This document shows, piece after piece, positions 1 to 9,419 of a stretch of 64,000 nt of DNA. This stretch comes from an uncultured Candidatus Entotheonella sp. (lineage in GTDB: Bacteria; Tectomicrobia; Entotheonellia; Entotheonellales; Entotheonellaceae), in contig OX639990.1 of assembly GCA_951828535.1 (NCBI GenBank), forward strand, positions 297,300-361,299, given 5' to 3'. The translations under genes and the position numbers were made by a program. Below the pieces are notes generated by a model that saw only the letters and a program-made list of their open reading frames with translations, ran no database searches and was not told the origin of the DNA. Numbering within the stretch: position 1 is the stretch's first letter; every line of letters starts with the position of its first letter.

Positions 1-278
1 ACGGCCGCCCCTCCGCCCTGCTCAGCTTCGGTGTCAAGGGCGGCTACGACGCCGGTGTGAAGTTCTACGACGCCCTGAAGTTGTTCAAGCGCCTCGTCAA
101 CATCGGCGACGCCAAGTCGCTGGCAGCCCACCCCGCATCAACCACACACCGCCAGTTGAACGAGGCCGAACAAGCGGGCGCCGGCGTCACGCCCGACATG
201 ATCCGCCTGTGTGTCGGCATCGAGCATATCGAGGATATCGTTGCGGATGTGGATCAGGCCCTCGCAGCGGCGCGGTAG
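1..278 (+). CDS. metY: O-acetylhomoserine sulfhydrylase, C-terminal part
   Basis: Open at the left window edge, so only about the last 91 residues are present; the reading frame begins at base 3. The visible sequence contains [16 protein letters not shown], then [26 protein letters not shown] and [12 protein letters not shown]. This is the C-terminal signature of the Cys/Met metabolism PLP-dependent family, with the [11 protein letters not shown] segment typical of MetY. Members make homocysteine from O-acetylhomoserine and sulfide in the cytoplasm. The catalytic lysine lies upstream of the window. A separate MetC-like family member is encoded about 3 kb away on the other strand, with a restriction system between them. 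Confidence 0.88.
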   Translation, partial: GRPSALLSFGVKGGYDAGVKFYDALKLFKRLVNIGDAKSLAAHPASTTHRQLNEAEQAGAGVTPDMIRLCVGIEHIEDIVADVDQALAAAR

Positions 279-465
279 ATCGGATCAACGAGGCGCGATT
301 CGACTTCCAGGCTCCAACTGTGTTGCCCCCGCCTGTCTGAGCCGTTGCGACAGGTGGGGGCATCGGGTGCGCCGTACAGGGACCGCGACACCTGAGCGGC
401 GACTGGCCTTTGGTGTCTGGTCCCTGGAGGCTACGAAACAAACGCATTGAACGGAAAACATTGGC

Positions 466-2193
466 ATGGCTGAACCGGCGCAACCCATTCTTCGTCAAGC
501 GTCCTTCCCCGGCATGTGTCCGATTGAAGACGCTTTGGAGGGCCTCGCTGCTGCCGGCATCGAAGAACGCGGCGCAATCTTCACCCGGCGCGAGGTCGTC
601 GAATTCATCCTCGATCTGCTGGGTTACACTCCCGACAGAGCGCTGCACCAACACCGTATCCTGGAGCCGTCTTTCGGAGCCGGTGACTTTCTGCTCGTTG
701 TTGTCGAGCGCCTGCTCAGTGCATGGAAGCGACAGGAGGGGCGGCAGGGCGCATGGCATAGCCTCAAAGACAGCATCCGCGCCATAGAGCTGCACCAAGC
801 GTCGTACGATGCGACCTCCTTAAAGGTCATTGCCCTTCTGAGGCAAGAAGGAATTACCCCCATAACCGCCGCGCAACTCGCAGAGACTTGGCTCCTATGC
901 GGGGATTTTCTGCAGACGCCGCTGCCGGGTGCGTTCGACCACGTCGTCGGCAATCCACCATATGTTCGGCAGGAACGCATCCCGGACGCTCTACTCGCCG
1001 AATACCGCCTGCGCTACACCACGATCTTTGACCGGGCCGACCTCTATATACCTTTTATCGAGCGTTCGCTCAGCTTGCTCTCGAAAGGGGGAGCGCTGGG
1101 TTTCATCTGCGCCGATCGCTGGATGAAGAACCGCTACGGCAGGCTGCTGCGCCGTATGGTGGCTGAGCGCTTTCACCTGAGAACCTATGTGGACATGGTG
1201 CATACGCCGGCTTTCCATAAAGACGTGATTGCCTACCCCGCCATCACCATCATCGGCAGGGAAAAGCCCGGCAAGACCCGGGCAGCACGGCGACCGGAGA
1301 TCAGCGGAAAAGCGCTGCGCGCCCTGGCCCGAGAACTCCTGTCGCCCCAAACGCCCGCGCCGGACAGCCCGGTGAAAGAATTTGCCGCAGTGGCGATGGA
1401 CGCGGAACCGTGGCTGTTGGCAACTTCGGACCAACTGACCCTGGTGCGCCGCCTGGAGCATGACTTCCCGATCCTCGAAGATACCGGATGTAAGGTCGGC
1501 ATCGGCGTGGCGACCGGTGCGGACAAGGCCTTTATCGGCCCCTATGACGAGCTGGACGTCGAACCGGACCGCAAATTACCCCTCGCCATGACCCGCGATA
1601 TCCTGAGCGGTGACGTCAAGTGGCGGGGTCTTGGCATCGTCAACCCGTTCGCTGATACCGGCGGGCTGGTCGACCTGGGTCAATACCCCAGGCTCAGGCG
1701 GTATCTGGAAGCGCGCCAGGATCAACTAGCCAAGCGCCACATCGCCCAAAAGGTTCCCGCCAACTGGTACCGCACCATTGACCGGATGGATCCGGCTCTG
1801 GCGAAGACGCCGAAACTGCTCATTCCGGATATCAAGGGAGAGGCCCATATCGTCTACGAGAACGGCCGTCTCTACCCGCACCACAATCTCTATTTCATCA
1901 CGTCCGATGCGTGGGACTTGAAAGCGCTGCAAGCGGTCCTGCAATCTGGCATCGCGCGGTTGTTCGTATCGATCTATTCGACTCGCATGCGGGGTGGCTA
2001 TTTGCGTTTTCAGGCACAGTATCTACGTCGTATTCGTCTGCCGCGTTGGCAGGAGGTGGCCGACGAGGTCAAGACCGCGTTGACGGCGGCCGCAAAACGC
2101 GGAGATACGGCAGCCTGCCGGGATGCCGTCTTCAAGCTCTATCGCCTTTCTAACGACGAACAAGCCGTCTTGAGTGGAAACGGCGAGGGATAG
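466..2193 (+). CDS. Type II N6-adenine DNA methyltransferase (PaeR7I/XhoI-like system)
   Basis: A 575-residue DNA methylase. Motif I ([12 protein letters not shown], about residue 65) binds S-adenosylmethionine, and the catalytic motif [13 protein letters not shown] (about residue 163) marks an amino-methyltransferase acting on adenine. The long C-terminal half, with [12 protein letters not shown] and later Arg-rich stretches, fits the target-recognition region of Eco57I/TaqI-type enzymes. It lies 11 bp upstream of a PaeR7I-like endonuclease gene on the same strand, so the two form a co-transcribed restriction-modification pair and this protein should protect the host. If the specificity follows PaeR7I/XhoI the target would be CTCGAG, but that is inferred from the neighbour. 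The ATG is weakly supported by a GGAAA-like upstream site. Confidence 0.88.
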   Translation: MAEPAQPILRQASFPGMCPIEDALEGLAAAGIEERGAIFTRREVVEFILDLLGYTPDRALHQHRILEPSFGAGDFLLVVVERLLSAWKRQEGRQGAWHSLKDSIRAIELHQASYDATSLKVIALLRQEGITPITAAQLAETWLLCGDFLQTPLPGAFDHVVGNPPYVRQERIPDALLAEYRLRYTTIFDRADLYIPFIERSLSLLSKGGALGFICADRWMKNRYGRLLRRMVAERFHLRTYVDMVHTPAFHKDVIAYPAITIIGREKPGKTRAARRPEISGKALRALARELLSPQTPAPDSPVKEFAAVAMDAEPWLLATSDQLTLVRRLEHDFPILEDTGCKVGIGVATGADKAFIGPYDELDVEPDRKLPLAMTRDILSGDVKWRGLGIVNPFADTGGLVDLGQYPRLRRYLEARQDQLAKRHIAQKVPANWYRTIDRMDPALAKTPKLLIPDIKGEAHIVYENGRLYPHHNLYFITSDAWDLKALQAVLQSGIARLFVSIYSTRMRGGYLRFQAQYLRRIRLPRWQEVADEVKTALTAAAKRGDTAACRDAVFKLYRLSNDEQAVLSGNGEG

Positions 2194-2204
2194 GACGCTG
2201 TTGC

Positions 2205-2948
2205 ATGGCCATCGACCTCTCGGATTACGAAGCGAAAGCGAGGCAGGCGGTGCAGGACTTCTGGGGCAACCGAGAGCGGGCGCGGCAAAAGCAGTTCGCG
2301 TCCGGCCGTGTCGACCCGGGCGAGCGTGCCGGGGTGACCGCTGGTAAGAACATGGACGGGTTCATTGATCTCGTCATCGACATCGTGCGCGCCAACGGTC
2401 TGGAGCACGCAGACATTCACAGAAAACGTCGTATGGTCACGTTGCCGGGCTATTTTCGGCCGACCAAGCTTTGGGATGTGCTCGTGATCCATGCCGGTCA
2501 CCTGATCGCCGCGCTGGAGTTCAAGAGCCAGATCGGGCCGTCATTCGGGAACAATTTCAACAACCGCGCGGAAGAGGCTATCGGTACCGCACACGATCTT
2601 TGGACGGCTTACCGGGAAGGCGCTTTCGGTGAGCAGTTCAGGCCTTTTGTGGGTTGGCTGATGCTTTTGGAAGATACCGAGCAATCGCGCTCGCCGGTAC
2701 GCGACGTATCCCCTCACTTCCCGGTATTCCCGGAGTTTGAAGGGGCCTCGTACGCCGAACGCTACCGCATTCTGTGCCGCAAACTCGTGCAGGAACAACT
2801 CTACACCGCTGCGTCGGTCATGGTTTCGCCGCGATCTGCGGTCGATACTGGCGATTATTCAGTGTTGAGTGAACTGACGGGTTTGCGGAACTTTGTGAGT
2901 GAACTGGCGGGCCATGTCGCCGTGGAGACGGCGCGACGAGGCGGTTGA
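2205..2948 (+). CDS. PaeR7I-like type II restriction endonuclease
   Basis: A 247-residue protein resembling the PaeR7I/XhoI restriction endonuclease family. Recognisable parts are the N-terminal [15 protein letters not shown], then [16 protein letters not shown], a segment [20 protein letters not shown] and [17 protein letters not shown]. The D...EFK arrangement in LWDVLV...LEFKSQ fits a PD-(D/E)xK nuclease core with catalytic Asp, Glu and Lys. Length matches the family, at roughly 245 residues. It directly follows the methyltransferase gene, the usual arrangement for a compact type II system. The reading frame is intact and all core residues are present, so it is probably active. CTCGAG specificity is inferred from family resemblance only. 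Confidence 0.85.
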   Translation: MAIDLSDYEAKARQAVQDFWGNRERARQKQFASGRVDPGERAGVTAGKNMDGFIDLVIDIVRANGLEHADIHRKRRMVTLPGYFRPTKLWDVLVIHAGHLIAALEFKSQIGPSFGNNFNNRAEEAIGTAHDLWTAYREGAFGEQFRPFVGWLMLLEDTEQSRSPVRDVSPHFPVFPEFEGASYAERYRILCRKLVQEQLYTAASVMVSPRSAVDTGDYSVLSELTGLRNFVSELAGHVAVETARRGG

Positions 2949-3123
2949 TGAACCGGCACGAGAACGTCTTTCTGCATTCCTCTATATTGATGACGCAAAG
3001 GAAAACCTGAACAAGTAGCCTTTCAGCTGTTGCTTCAAAACCGGTCGGAGCCAGCCTCTCTCACCCGAACGTTCTTCAAGTCATATTCTGGCCGGAGCCC
3101 ATTCCGCCCACTGCCTCCGACTC

Positions 3124-4302
3124 TCAACTCACGGCTTGCCGCAGGCGCTCAAATCCTTCCGTCAGATCAGTAATCAAATCCTCGGGGGCTTCCAAGCCGA
3201 CATGGTAGCGCAGAACGAAGCCGGGGTCCGTCCAGGGAACGGCGGTACGCAGTGGGGCGGGGTAGGCGGGAATGACGAGGCTTTCGAAGCCGCCCCAGCT
3301 GGCGCCGATCTTGAAGTAGCGGTAGGCGTCAACCATGCGCGCGACGGCAGCTTCGTCGCCGGTGTGCAGAATGACGCTGAACAGACTGCACGCGCCGGTA
3401 AAATCCCGCTTCCAGATGGCGTGTCCGGGGTCGTCGGGCAGGGCAGGGTAGAGGACGCGCTTCACCTCGGGCCGGCCGCGCAGCCATTCGGCGATCTGTA
3501 GACCGGCCGCTTCCTGTTGCCGCAGCCGCGCGGCCATGGAGCGCAGGCCGCGTAAGGCCAGGTAGCAGGTATCCGGCGCTGCAATGTCGCCGAAGGCCGT
3601 GGTGGTGTCCTTGATGCGGCGAAACAGCGCCTCGGTAGGGGCGGTGATGGTGCCGATGACCGCGTCAGAGTGCCCGGCGATGTACTTGGTGGCGGCCTGT
3701 ATGGAGACATCGACGCCGTGATCGAACGTTTTGAAGAACAATCCGGCGGCCCAGGTGTTGTCCATTAAGACCCATGCACGGTGCCGGTGGGCAGCGGCGG
3801 CAATGGCGGGAATGTCTTGCACCTCGAAGGTGAGGGAGCCGGGAGACTCGGTGAACACGACGCGGGTGTTGGGCCGCATCCATCCGGCGATACCAGCCCC
3901 GATCAGCGGGTCGTAGTAGGTGGTTTCGACGCCGAAGCGTGTCAGCACCTCGTCGCAGAAAGCGCGCGTCGGGCCGTAGGCGGAATCGGTCATCAGGACG
4001 TGATCCCCTTGCCTCACCAGGGCGGTGATGGCGAGCGTAACGGCGGACAGGCCGGTGGCGGTGACCACCGTACCGACGCCGCCTTCCAGCTCTGCCACCG
4101 CATCGGCCAGGGCAAAGGTATTGGCCACCCCGTAGGCGCCGTAGCGCACGGCGCGGTACTTGGCGTCGCCATCGCTGCGTCTGGCAAAGGCGGCCAGCGT
4201 CGGGTACAGCACGGTGGAGGCGCGGCTGACGGGCGGGTTGACGATGCCGCCGTCGCGCTGCGGGTTTCTGCCGCCATGAACCAGCCGTGTCTCGTCCTTC
4301 AC
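3124..4302 (-). CDS. metC: Cystathionine beta-lyase-like PLP enzyme
   Basis: A Cys/Met metabolism PLP-dependent enzyme. It shows the N-terminal DETRLVHGGRNP, the PLP-ring stacking region around VTATGLSAVTLAI, the Asp of VLMDNTWAAGLFFKTFDHG, and the Schiff-base lysine in SIQAATKYIAGHSDAVIG. The C-terminal SWGGFESLVIP motif is typical of MetC rather than MetB or MetY. The likely reaction is cleavage of cystathionine to homocysteine, pyruvate and ammonia, but side activities as a cysteine desulfhydrase are common. The start chosen is a GTG preceded at 6 nt by GGAGGA; an ATG ten codons upstream has no such site. The gene stands tail-to-tail with the restriction system and shares strand with the SDR gene, which lies upstream of it. 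Confidence 0.86.
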   Translation of the reverse strand: MKDETRLVHGGRNPQRDGGIVNPPVSRASTVLYPTLAAFARRSDGDAKYRAVRYGAYGVANTFALADAVAELEGGVGTVVTATGLSAVTLAITALVRQGDHVLMTDSAYGPTRAFCDEVLTRFGVETTYYDPLIGAGIAGWMRPNTRVVFTESPGSLTFEVQDIPAIAAAAHRHRAWVLMDNTWAAGLFFKTFDHGVDVSIQAATKYIAGHSDAVIGTITAPTEALFRRIKDTTTAFGDIAAPDTCYLALRGLRSMAARLRQQEAAGLQIAEWLRGRPEVKRVLYPALPDDPGHAIWKRDFTGACSLFSVILHTGDEAAVARMVDAYRYFKIGASWGGFESLVIPAYPAPLRTAVPWTDPGFVLRYHVGLEAPEDLITDLTEGFERLRQAVS

Positions 4303-4348
4303 GCCGCTTCCTCCGTTGGCGCCGCGCCCCATACCCTACGGGCAGCCA

Positions 4349-5137
4349 TTATTGAAATACCGCCCCCATGGCACCGCCGCCGGCCGCGATCACTTCGCCG
4401 GTGACGCAGTGTGCCTTCGGGGAAGCCAGGAACGCCACCAGATAAGCGAGTTCCTGTGGATCGATAGGCCGCCGAATGGCCACCCGCTGGGACGATTCGT
4501 TCTCGATGTCGGCCCGCGACACGCCCTGGCTTTCGGCGCGCTTGTCGAGCATCGTGCTGACGGTTTCCGACAGCGTCAGTCCGGGATGCACGACGTTGAG
4601 GGTGATGCCGTCGCCGCCGAGCTGGTCGGAGAAGGTTTTGGTCATGTGCACCACTGCGGCGTTACGCAGGCCGTAGATGGTGGACTGGCGAGCCGAGACG
4701 CCGCCGATGCTGATGATGCGTCCCCAGCCCTGGCGTTGCATGTGCGGCACCACGGCCTTCATGCAGCGGAAATAGCCCACGACCTTGGTGTCCAGATCTT
4801 CGATCATGTCCTTCTCGGTGGCCTCGGCAAGCGTGCCGCGCACCTGCCCGCCGACCATGGCGGCGTTGTTGATTAGTATGTCGACCCTGCCCAACTGGGA
4901 AACAGTGGTGTTGACCATGTTCTGCACGTCGTCCGACTTCATCATGTCGGCGGCGACGGCCACGACACGCCTGCCGGTGGCCCGCAGCTCTTCGGCGGCC
5001 TGATCCAGGGGGCCCTGCGAGCGGGCGGCAATGGCGATGTCGACGCCTTCCTTGGCCAATTCCATGGCGATGGCTTTCCCGATGCCCTTGCTGCCGCCGG
5101 TGACGAGGGCGACCTTACCGTTCAATTCGAGGTCCAC
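4349..5137 (-). CDS. SDR-family oxidoreductase with YxxxN in place of YxxxK
   Basis: A short-chain dehydrogenase/reductase of about 262 residues. The N-terminal TGGSKGIG (TGxxxGxG cofactor loop), the NNAAMVGG segment (NNAG-like) and the HPGLTLSETV motif after strand 6 are clear. The catalytic segment reads IYGLRNAAV, so the position normally held by catalytic lysine (YxxxK) is Asn, while the Tyr and an upstream Ser (IISIGGVS) remain. Substrate cannot be read; close families are annotated as 3-oxoacyl-ACP reductase-like. The start is a GTG with AAGGAG eight bases upstream, rather than a more distal ATG. The gene lies 46 bp upstream of the MetC-like gene on the same strand and may be co-transcribed with it. 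Confidence 0.85.
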   Translation of the reverse strand: MDLELNGKVALVTGGSKGIGKAIAMELAKEGVDIAIAARSQGPLDQAAEELRATGRRVVAVAADMMKSDDVQNMVNTTVSQLGRVDILINNAAMVGGQVRGTLAEATEKDMIEDLDTKVVGYFRCMKAVVPHMQRQGWGRIISIGGVSARQSTIYGLRNAAVVHMTKTFSDQLGGDGITLNVVHPGLTLSETVSTMLDKRAESQGVSRADIENESSQRVAIRRPIDPQELAYLVAFLASPKAHCVTGEVIAAGGGAMGAVFQ

Positions 5138-5344
5138 GTATTGCGCTCCTTGTGCGAGGTGCATTGCTCGTGTAATGGGTTGTCAAGTGCGCACATCACC
5201 GGGAAAAAGCAAATCCCTTTTGCAGGCATGATCGAAGTGCGCATTGTGGCCGAGTATAACCACTTATGAGGTTCGCCGCTCAGTGAGTGCAGCGCGAAAG
5301 CGTCACAGTGACTGCCTTGCGAAAGGGGGCACGGGCGGGTAGCA

Positions 5345-6946
5345 TTGGGACGTTTACGGCCCGCATCGGCCTTGCATTCGCACGTCAAGCAAGAGGACCC
5401 CGTCATTCAACCATCCGCTGTCGATGCCGCGCCCGCCACCGCGCGCCCCCTGGTTGTCGTGGGCGTGATGATGTCCTGCATGCTCGGCCCCTTCATCAAT
5501 ATTCTCGACATCAACGTGGTGAACGTGACCCTGCCGCGCATCATGAGCGGCTTAGGGGCGGACGTACTTACGGCCCGCTGGGTGATGACCGCCTACCTGA
5601 TTGCCACTGCGGTCACCATGCCGACCCTCGGCTGGGTCGGCCGCAGGCTAGGCAACCAGCGCCTTTACGCGCTCGGCGTCATTATCTTCACCGGCGCCTC
5701 TGCCTTGTGCGGTGCCGCGCCGAGCATTGAAATTCTCATCCTCGTACGCATTCTGCAGGGGGTTGGCGCTGCCGTGCTGATGCCGATTTCCCTGGCCCTC
5801 ATGCTGGAAGTCACACCGCCGCGGCAGCGCGGTCTGGGCACCTCCCTGTGGGCGACCGGCGCCTCGCTGGGAAACCTGTTCGGCCTGCCTATCGCGGGAT
5901 TCGTTGCCGACGCTGTGGAGTGGCGAACGGTTTTCTACCTGAATCTGGTGCCCGGCAGCCTCGCCGTGCTGGGTACCTTGCTGTTGGTCACGCCCTCGCT
6001 CCGGGAGGATGACGTGCCGTTCGACGGCTGGGGCTTCGTCACGCTGAGCGCCGCCTTGGTGAGCCTGCTGGTGGCCCTCAGCCAGGTTCAGCAGGAGGGT
6101 TGGGACTCGACGTTCATTCTGAGCCTGCTGGCGATCTGCGGCGTCGCTACGTGCCTGTTTTTGTTCATCCAAGGCCGCATCGCCATCCCGCTGCTCGATC
6201 TCAGCTTGTACCGCCGCCTGCTCTACGCCAGCGGCACCTGTGCCGCCGTCATCCTCGGTGTTTTCTTCTACACCAGCAGCTTTTTGACCGTGTTGTTCAT
6301 GCAGATTGGCCTGGATTATTCCGTCCAGCAGTCGGCCCTGGCGCTGACCCCTGGCGCCGCGGCCATGATCATCTGTGCGCTGATCGCCGGCTGGCTGGTC
6401 GACCGTATCGATCCACGTATTCCCATGGTAATCGGCGCGGCTGCGTTCGGGTTCTTCTGCTATCTCATGCTGATCGCGGATGGGCGCGTCACCCTGGGTT
6501 ATTTTACCTGGGCCTACATCTGGCGCAGCATAGGTTTGGGGTTCCTGAATGCTCCGGTTTTTGCCACGGCGACCAGCGGACTGGGGGTGCAGCGGGCGCG
6601 CATGGCCTCCAGTTTGCTTAGCCTCAGCCTGGTGCTTGGCGGCACCTTCGGTATCTCATTGCTCAGCACGATGTTGGAGCGCTGGCAGACGGTTAACCAA
6701 GCTCGCTTTGCCGAAACGCAGACCCACGCCGCCGTCGGCACGCAACACGCGCTCGACGCTTTTGCGGGGGTGTGGGCCCGGCTTGGCAGCCAGTTCATGG
6801 ACCTATACGCGCGCGGCACGCTGGCCGGGTTCGTGCGTCGCGAAGCGCTGCTGCACGCCTTCAACGATTGCTTCGCGCTGTTGCTGTATTTGTCCATTGT
6901 GATCGGTTGTATCGTCGTCATGATGCGAATCGTGCGACGGAGCTGA
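5345..6946 (+). CDS. MFS exporter, DHA2 (EmrB/QacA) family
   Basis: A major facilitator protein of about 530 residues with some 14 hydrophobic helices, the size of the DHA2 drug:H+ antiporter subgroup. Family marks are LDINVVNVTLPRIM in helix 1 (the D1 LDxTVVNVALP motif), RWVMTAYLIATAVTMP, the loop GWVGRRLGNQRLY (motif A) and the motif C-like region GASLGNLFGLPIAG in helix 5. It sits in the inner membrane and probably expels hydrophobic compounds; the substrate is unknown. No membrane-fusion partner (EmrA-like) is adjacent. The start is uncertain: the frame has no ATG near the N-terminus, and the given TTG has no strong ribosome site. It is transcribed divergently from the SDR gene across about 200 bp. 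Confidence 0.86.
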   Translation: MGRLRPASALHSHVKQEDPVIQPSAVDAAPATARPLVVVGVMMSCMLGPFINILDINVVNVTLPRIMSGLGADVLTARWVMTAYLIATAVTMPTLGWVGRRLGNQRLYALGVIIFTGASALCGAAPSIEILILVRILQGVGAAVLMPISLALMLEVTPPRQRGLGTSLWATGASLGNLFGLPIAGFVADAVEWRTVFYLNLVPGSLAVLGTLLLVTPSLREDDVPFDGWGFVTLSAALVSLLVALSQVQQEGWDSTFILSLLAICGVATCLFLFIQGRIAIPLLDLSLYRRLLYASGTCAAVILGVFFYTSSFLTVLFMQIGLDYSVQQSALALTPGAAAMIICALIAGWLVDRIDPRIPMVIGAAAFGFFCYLMLIADGRVTLGYFTWAYIWRSIGLGFLNAPVFATATSGLGVQRARMASSLLSLSLVLGGTFGISLLSTMLERWQTVNQARFAETQTHAAVGTQHALDAFAGVWARLGSQFMDLYARGTLAGFVRREALLHAFNDCFALLLYLSIVIGCIVVMMRIVRRS

Positions 6947-7101
6947 TTCGGTGGGCGGTGCACACAAGTAGTTCGGATTAGCGCCGCGTAATCCGACGCC
7001 TTCGTTAAGCGGCCTGGCACAGCGTTGCGCGGTCAGGGCTTCGCGGGTAGTATGGGCGCCTTCTTCCCAGGTCATTCGAATGCATCCAGGAGCCCATCAA
7101 C

Positions 7102-8166
7102 ATGGATAAAGTCCGGTTGGCAATAGTCGGGTGCGGCAACATCTCGCAGCTCAACGCGCCGGGCTACCTGCAGCATCCCAAGTGCGAGGTTGTGGCCCTG
7201 TGCGACACCGTTCGCGGCAAGGCCGAGCACCGCGCCCGGCAGTGGGGCATCACGCCGGCGATTTACACCGACTACGAGCAGGTGCTCAACGATCCGGCCG
7301 TCGATGCGGTTGAATTGCTGACCCCGACCTTCCTGCACGTCGATCAGATCCTCGCCGCATTGCAGGCCGGCAAACACGTTTCCTGCCAGAAACCCATGTG
7401 CGCCACGGTGGAAGAGGCGGACCGCATCATCGCCGCGGCGGCGCGGGCCGGTGCGACGTTCCGCATTACCGAGAATTTCCTTTACTACCCCCCAATTGTG
7501 AAGGCCAAGGAACTCCTGGACGCGGGGATCATCGGCGAGCCGTCCCTGGTGCGTCTGCATACCACGCGGGTGGAGGACATCGCCGAACCGGCTATCGAGC
7601 GTGACCCGGAGGCGGTGGTGTGGCGCCGGGACGCGGCGCTGAATCCCGGCGGCCTGTTGTACGACGACGGGGTGCACAAATACGCTGTGGCGCTGTACTG
7701 GATCGGTGAGATCGAGCGCATCATGAGCATGGTGAACCGCAGCGATGCCTTCATGATGGAGGCGCCCAGCGCCGCCATCTGGTCGTTCAAGGGGCGCAAT
7801 TGCCTGGGCGTGCTGGACTACGCGGCGTCGCCGAACTTGGTGATGCGGGGCAGGTACGTGCCGGTGGACGAGTTTTTCGAGATTCACGGCTCGCACGGCG
7901 TCATGTGGGTGACGCGCTGCTCGGGGGAGATGTACGATCTGCCACCCGTCATGGTGTTTAAGGGCGCCGAAACGCAGAGCTATCAGGTGCCGATGGATTG
8001 GCGGCTGAGTTTCGACGGCGCCGCGGCGGACTTCATCGACAGCCTGCTTGCCGGTCGCCAGCCGCGCCTCGACGCGCCAACCTCGAAAACCATCCTGCAG
8101 ATCGCGCTTGCCATCTATGAGGCGGCCCGCACGGAGCGGCCCGTGAGGCCGGATGACGTGCGGTGA
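7102..8166 (+). CDS. Gfo/Idh/MocA family NAD(P)-dependent oxidoreductase
   Basis: A 354-residue protein with an N-terminal Rossmann fold (VRLAIVGCGNIS, GxGxxx), and the family segment AGKHVSCQKPMCATVEEAD. The canonical EKP is QKP here, but the lysine thought to act in catalysis is kept. The C-terminal half contains LNPGGLLYDDGVHKYAVALYW, matching the GGxxxDxGxH catalytic region. Family members oxidise or reduce sugars, inositols and related compounds; this substrate is not identifiable. AGGAG-type spacing before the ATG supports the start. The next gene (nitroreductase) follows after a palindromic repeat, so joint transcription is uncertain. Confidence 0.86.
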   Translation: MDKVRLAIVGCGNISQLNAPGYLQHPKCEVVALCDTVRGKAEHRARQWGITPAIYTDYEQVLNDPAVDAVELLTPTFLHVDQILAALQAGKHVSCQKPMCATVEEADRIIAAAARAGATFRITENFLYYPPIVKAKELLDAGIIGEPSLVRLHTTRVEDIAEPAIERDPEAVVWRRDAALNPGGLLYDDGVHKYAVALYWIGEIERIMSMVNRSDAFMMEAPSAAIWSFKGRNCLGVLDYAASPNLVMRGRYVPVDEFFEIHGSHGVMWVTRCSGEMYDLPPVMVFKGAETQSYQVPMDWRLSFDGAAADFIDSLLAGRQPRLDAPTSKTILQIALAIYEAARTERPVRPDDVR

Positions 8167-8189
8167 CCCGCCCCAGCCCCCCCCAGAGC

Positions 8190-8216
8190 GTCATTCCGGC
8201 GCACGCCGGAATCCAG
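8190..8216. repeat. Dispersed palindromic repeat (GTCATTCCGG family)
   Basis: The sequence is an interrupted palindrome: ATTCCGGC and GCCGGAAT arms around a short loop, followed by CCAG. Related copies occur near 55974, 59744 and (opposite strand) 60913 in this window, all between genes. Such elements are widespread intergenic hairpins in many bacterial genomes. A role as a terminator or mRNA stabiliser after the upstream oxidoreductase gene is possible but unproven. Confidence 0.6.
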
Positions 8217-8298
8217 CGACCTTGGTTGTGGTCCGGGGCAGATTCATGGCGGCATGGCGCGGAACTAAATTATGCACAACACGCGAAAGGGAGATATC

Positions 8299-8922
8299 GT
8301 GAATCTCGCGACAGTAGACAAACTGCTCACCACCACGCGCACGGTGCGCAAGCGGCTCGACTTTAGCCGTCCGGTGCCGCCGGCAATCCTCCAGGAATGC
8401 CTCGAGATTGCCATCCAGGCTCCGACCGGCGGCAACATTCAACGGTATCACTTCGTGGTGATCACCAACGAGGCAAAGCGGGCCGAGCTCTCCGCCATCT
8501 ACAGACGTGCGTATCTGGAGTTGTACACGCCGGAGCGGCAGGCGGAGGCGAGTCAGACGGACCCCGGCCTCATCAGCTCGGCCACCTATCTCGCCGAACA
8601 GATGCACAACGCGCCGCTGCTGGTCGTGGCGTGTGTCGAGTCCTCCGGCCCGGCTGGGGTTGGGCCGGGCGTCTTTGCCAGCATTCTGCCGGCCGTGTGG
8701 TCGCTCATGCTGGCGCTGCGCGCCCGCGGCCTGGGCTCGGCGTGGACGACGCTGCACCTGCGATACGAGCAAGAGGTGGCAGCGCTGCTGGGTGTTCCCG
8801 ATAACATCGCGCAGGCGGTACTGCTGCCGGTGGCCTATTACACCGGCGACGATTTCAAGCCCGCTCGGCGTATCCCGGCGCAGCAGCGGACGTACTGGAA
8901 TCAATGGGGCGACACGCGGTGA
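8299..8922 (+). CDS. Nitroreductase family protein
   Basis: A flavin (FMN) dependent nitroreductase-like protein of about 207 residues. The N-terminal VRKRLDFSRPVPPAILQECL, IAIQAPTGGNIQRYHFVVI (the SP/APTGGNxQ FMN phosphate-binding segment) and the C-terminal LRARGLGSAWTTLHL with LGVPDNIAQAVLLPVAY follow the family pattern. It is a soluble, probably dimeric oxidoreductase; the substrate is unknown. The start is a GTG with AAAGGGAG seven bases upstream; an in-frame ATG nine codons earlier lacks a ribosome site. The 3' end overlaps the next gene by 19 bp, suggesting a short operon with the two following membrane-protein genes. Confidence 0.85.
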   Translation: MNLATVDKLLTTTRTVRKRLDFSRPVPPAILQECLEIAIQAPTGGNIQRYHFVVITNEAKRAELSAIYRRAYLELYTPERQAEASQTDPGLISSATYLAEQMHNAPLLVVACVESSGPAGVGPGVFASILPAVWSLMLALRARGLGSAWTTLHLRYEQEVAALLGVPDNIAQAVLLPVAYYTGDDFKPARRIPAQQRTYWNQWGDTR

Positions 8923-9419
8923 CATTCGATGGCCGCCCCATCCGCCGCCGGCAACGGCTGGCGGCCTACGTTGCCATACTGGCCTTCGGGCTGCCGTCGG
9001 TGCTGGTCGCGCTCGTGGGCGGCGAGGCGTGGCCCTTGCTGGACTACCGCATGTACGCCGACAGCAAGCCGACCTCCGAAGTCGATTGGTTGGAACTGGT
9101 AGGCCGCACCCCTGACGGGAACGCGGTACGGCTGGATGACGAAGGGTACATCGTGCCGTTCGCATACAGTGAGCTGTTGCGGTCACTGTATTCACTGGAC
9201 GTGCTGGGCGAGTTGGATCCCACGCCGGCCCGCCGTGCTCTGATCGGGTTGTTGGACGCCTACGAAACGCAACGCCGGCTGGGCGAACATAACGGCCCGC
9301 CGTTAGACCGCATCGAGGTCTACCGCGTTCGTTGGACCGCCCAGCCGGGCGCCGCCAATTTCGACAAACCCGATTCCCGCACCCTCCTGCAATCCGTTTC
9401 CCTGCCTGCAACCATGTGA
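8904..9419 (+). CDS. Membrane-anchored hypothetical protein, partner of HTTM protein
   Basis: A 171-residue protein with an Arg-rich N-terminus (RPIRRRQRLAAYVAILAFGL) leading into one hydrophobic segment at about residues 19-41, then a mainly hydrophilic domain. This predicts a signal anchor with the bulk outside the cytoplasm. It overlaps the nitroreductase 3' end and its stop codon overlaps the start of the downstream HTTM-like gene as TGATG, so translation of the two is probably coupled. Such small proteins often accompany HTTM (gamma-carboxylase-like) membrane proteins. No conserved family was recognised with certainty. Confidence 0.7.
   Translation: MGRHAVTFDGRPIRRRQRLAAYVAILAFGLPSVLVALVGGEAWPLLDYRMYADSKPTSEVDWLELVGRTPDGNAVRLDDEGYIVPFAYSELLRSLYSLDVLGELDPTPARRALIGLLDAYETQRRLGEHNGPPLDRIEVYRVRWTAQPGAANFDKPDSRTLLQSVSLPATM

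Noticed and set aside
187-798. 203-codon reading frame opposite the methyltransferase gene
   Set aside because: It is a shadow frame in GC-rich DNA with no protein-like motif, and the opposite strand encodes a clear methylase.
5178-5243. Direct repeat of AAGTGCGCA between the divergent SDR and MFS genes
   Set aside because: Nine-base match only; could be a regulator site but there is no regulator gene nearby, and chance is likely.
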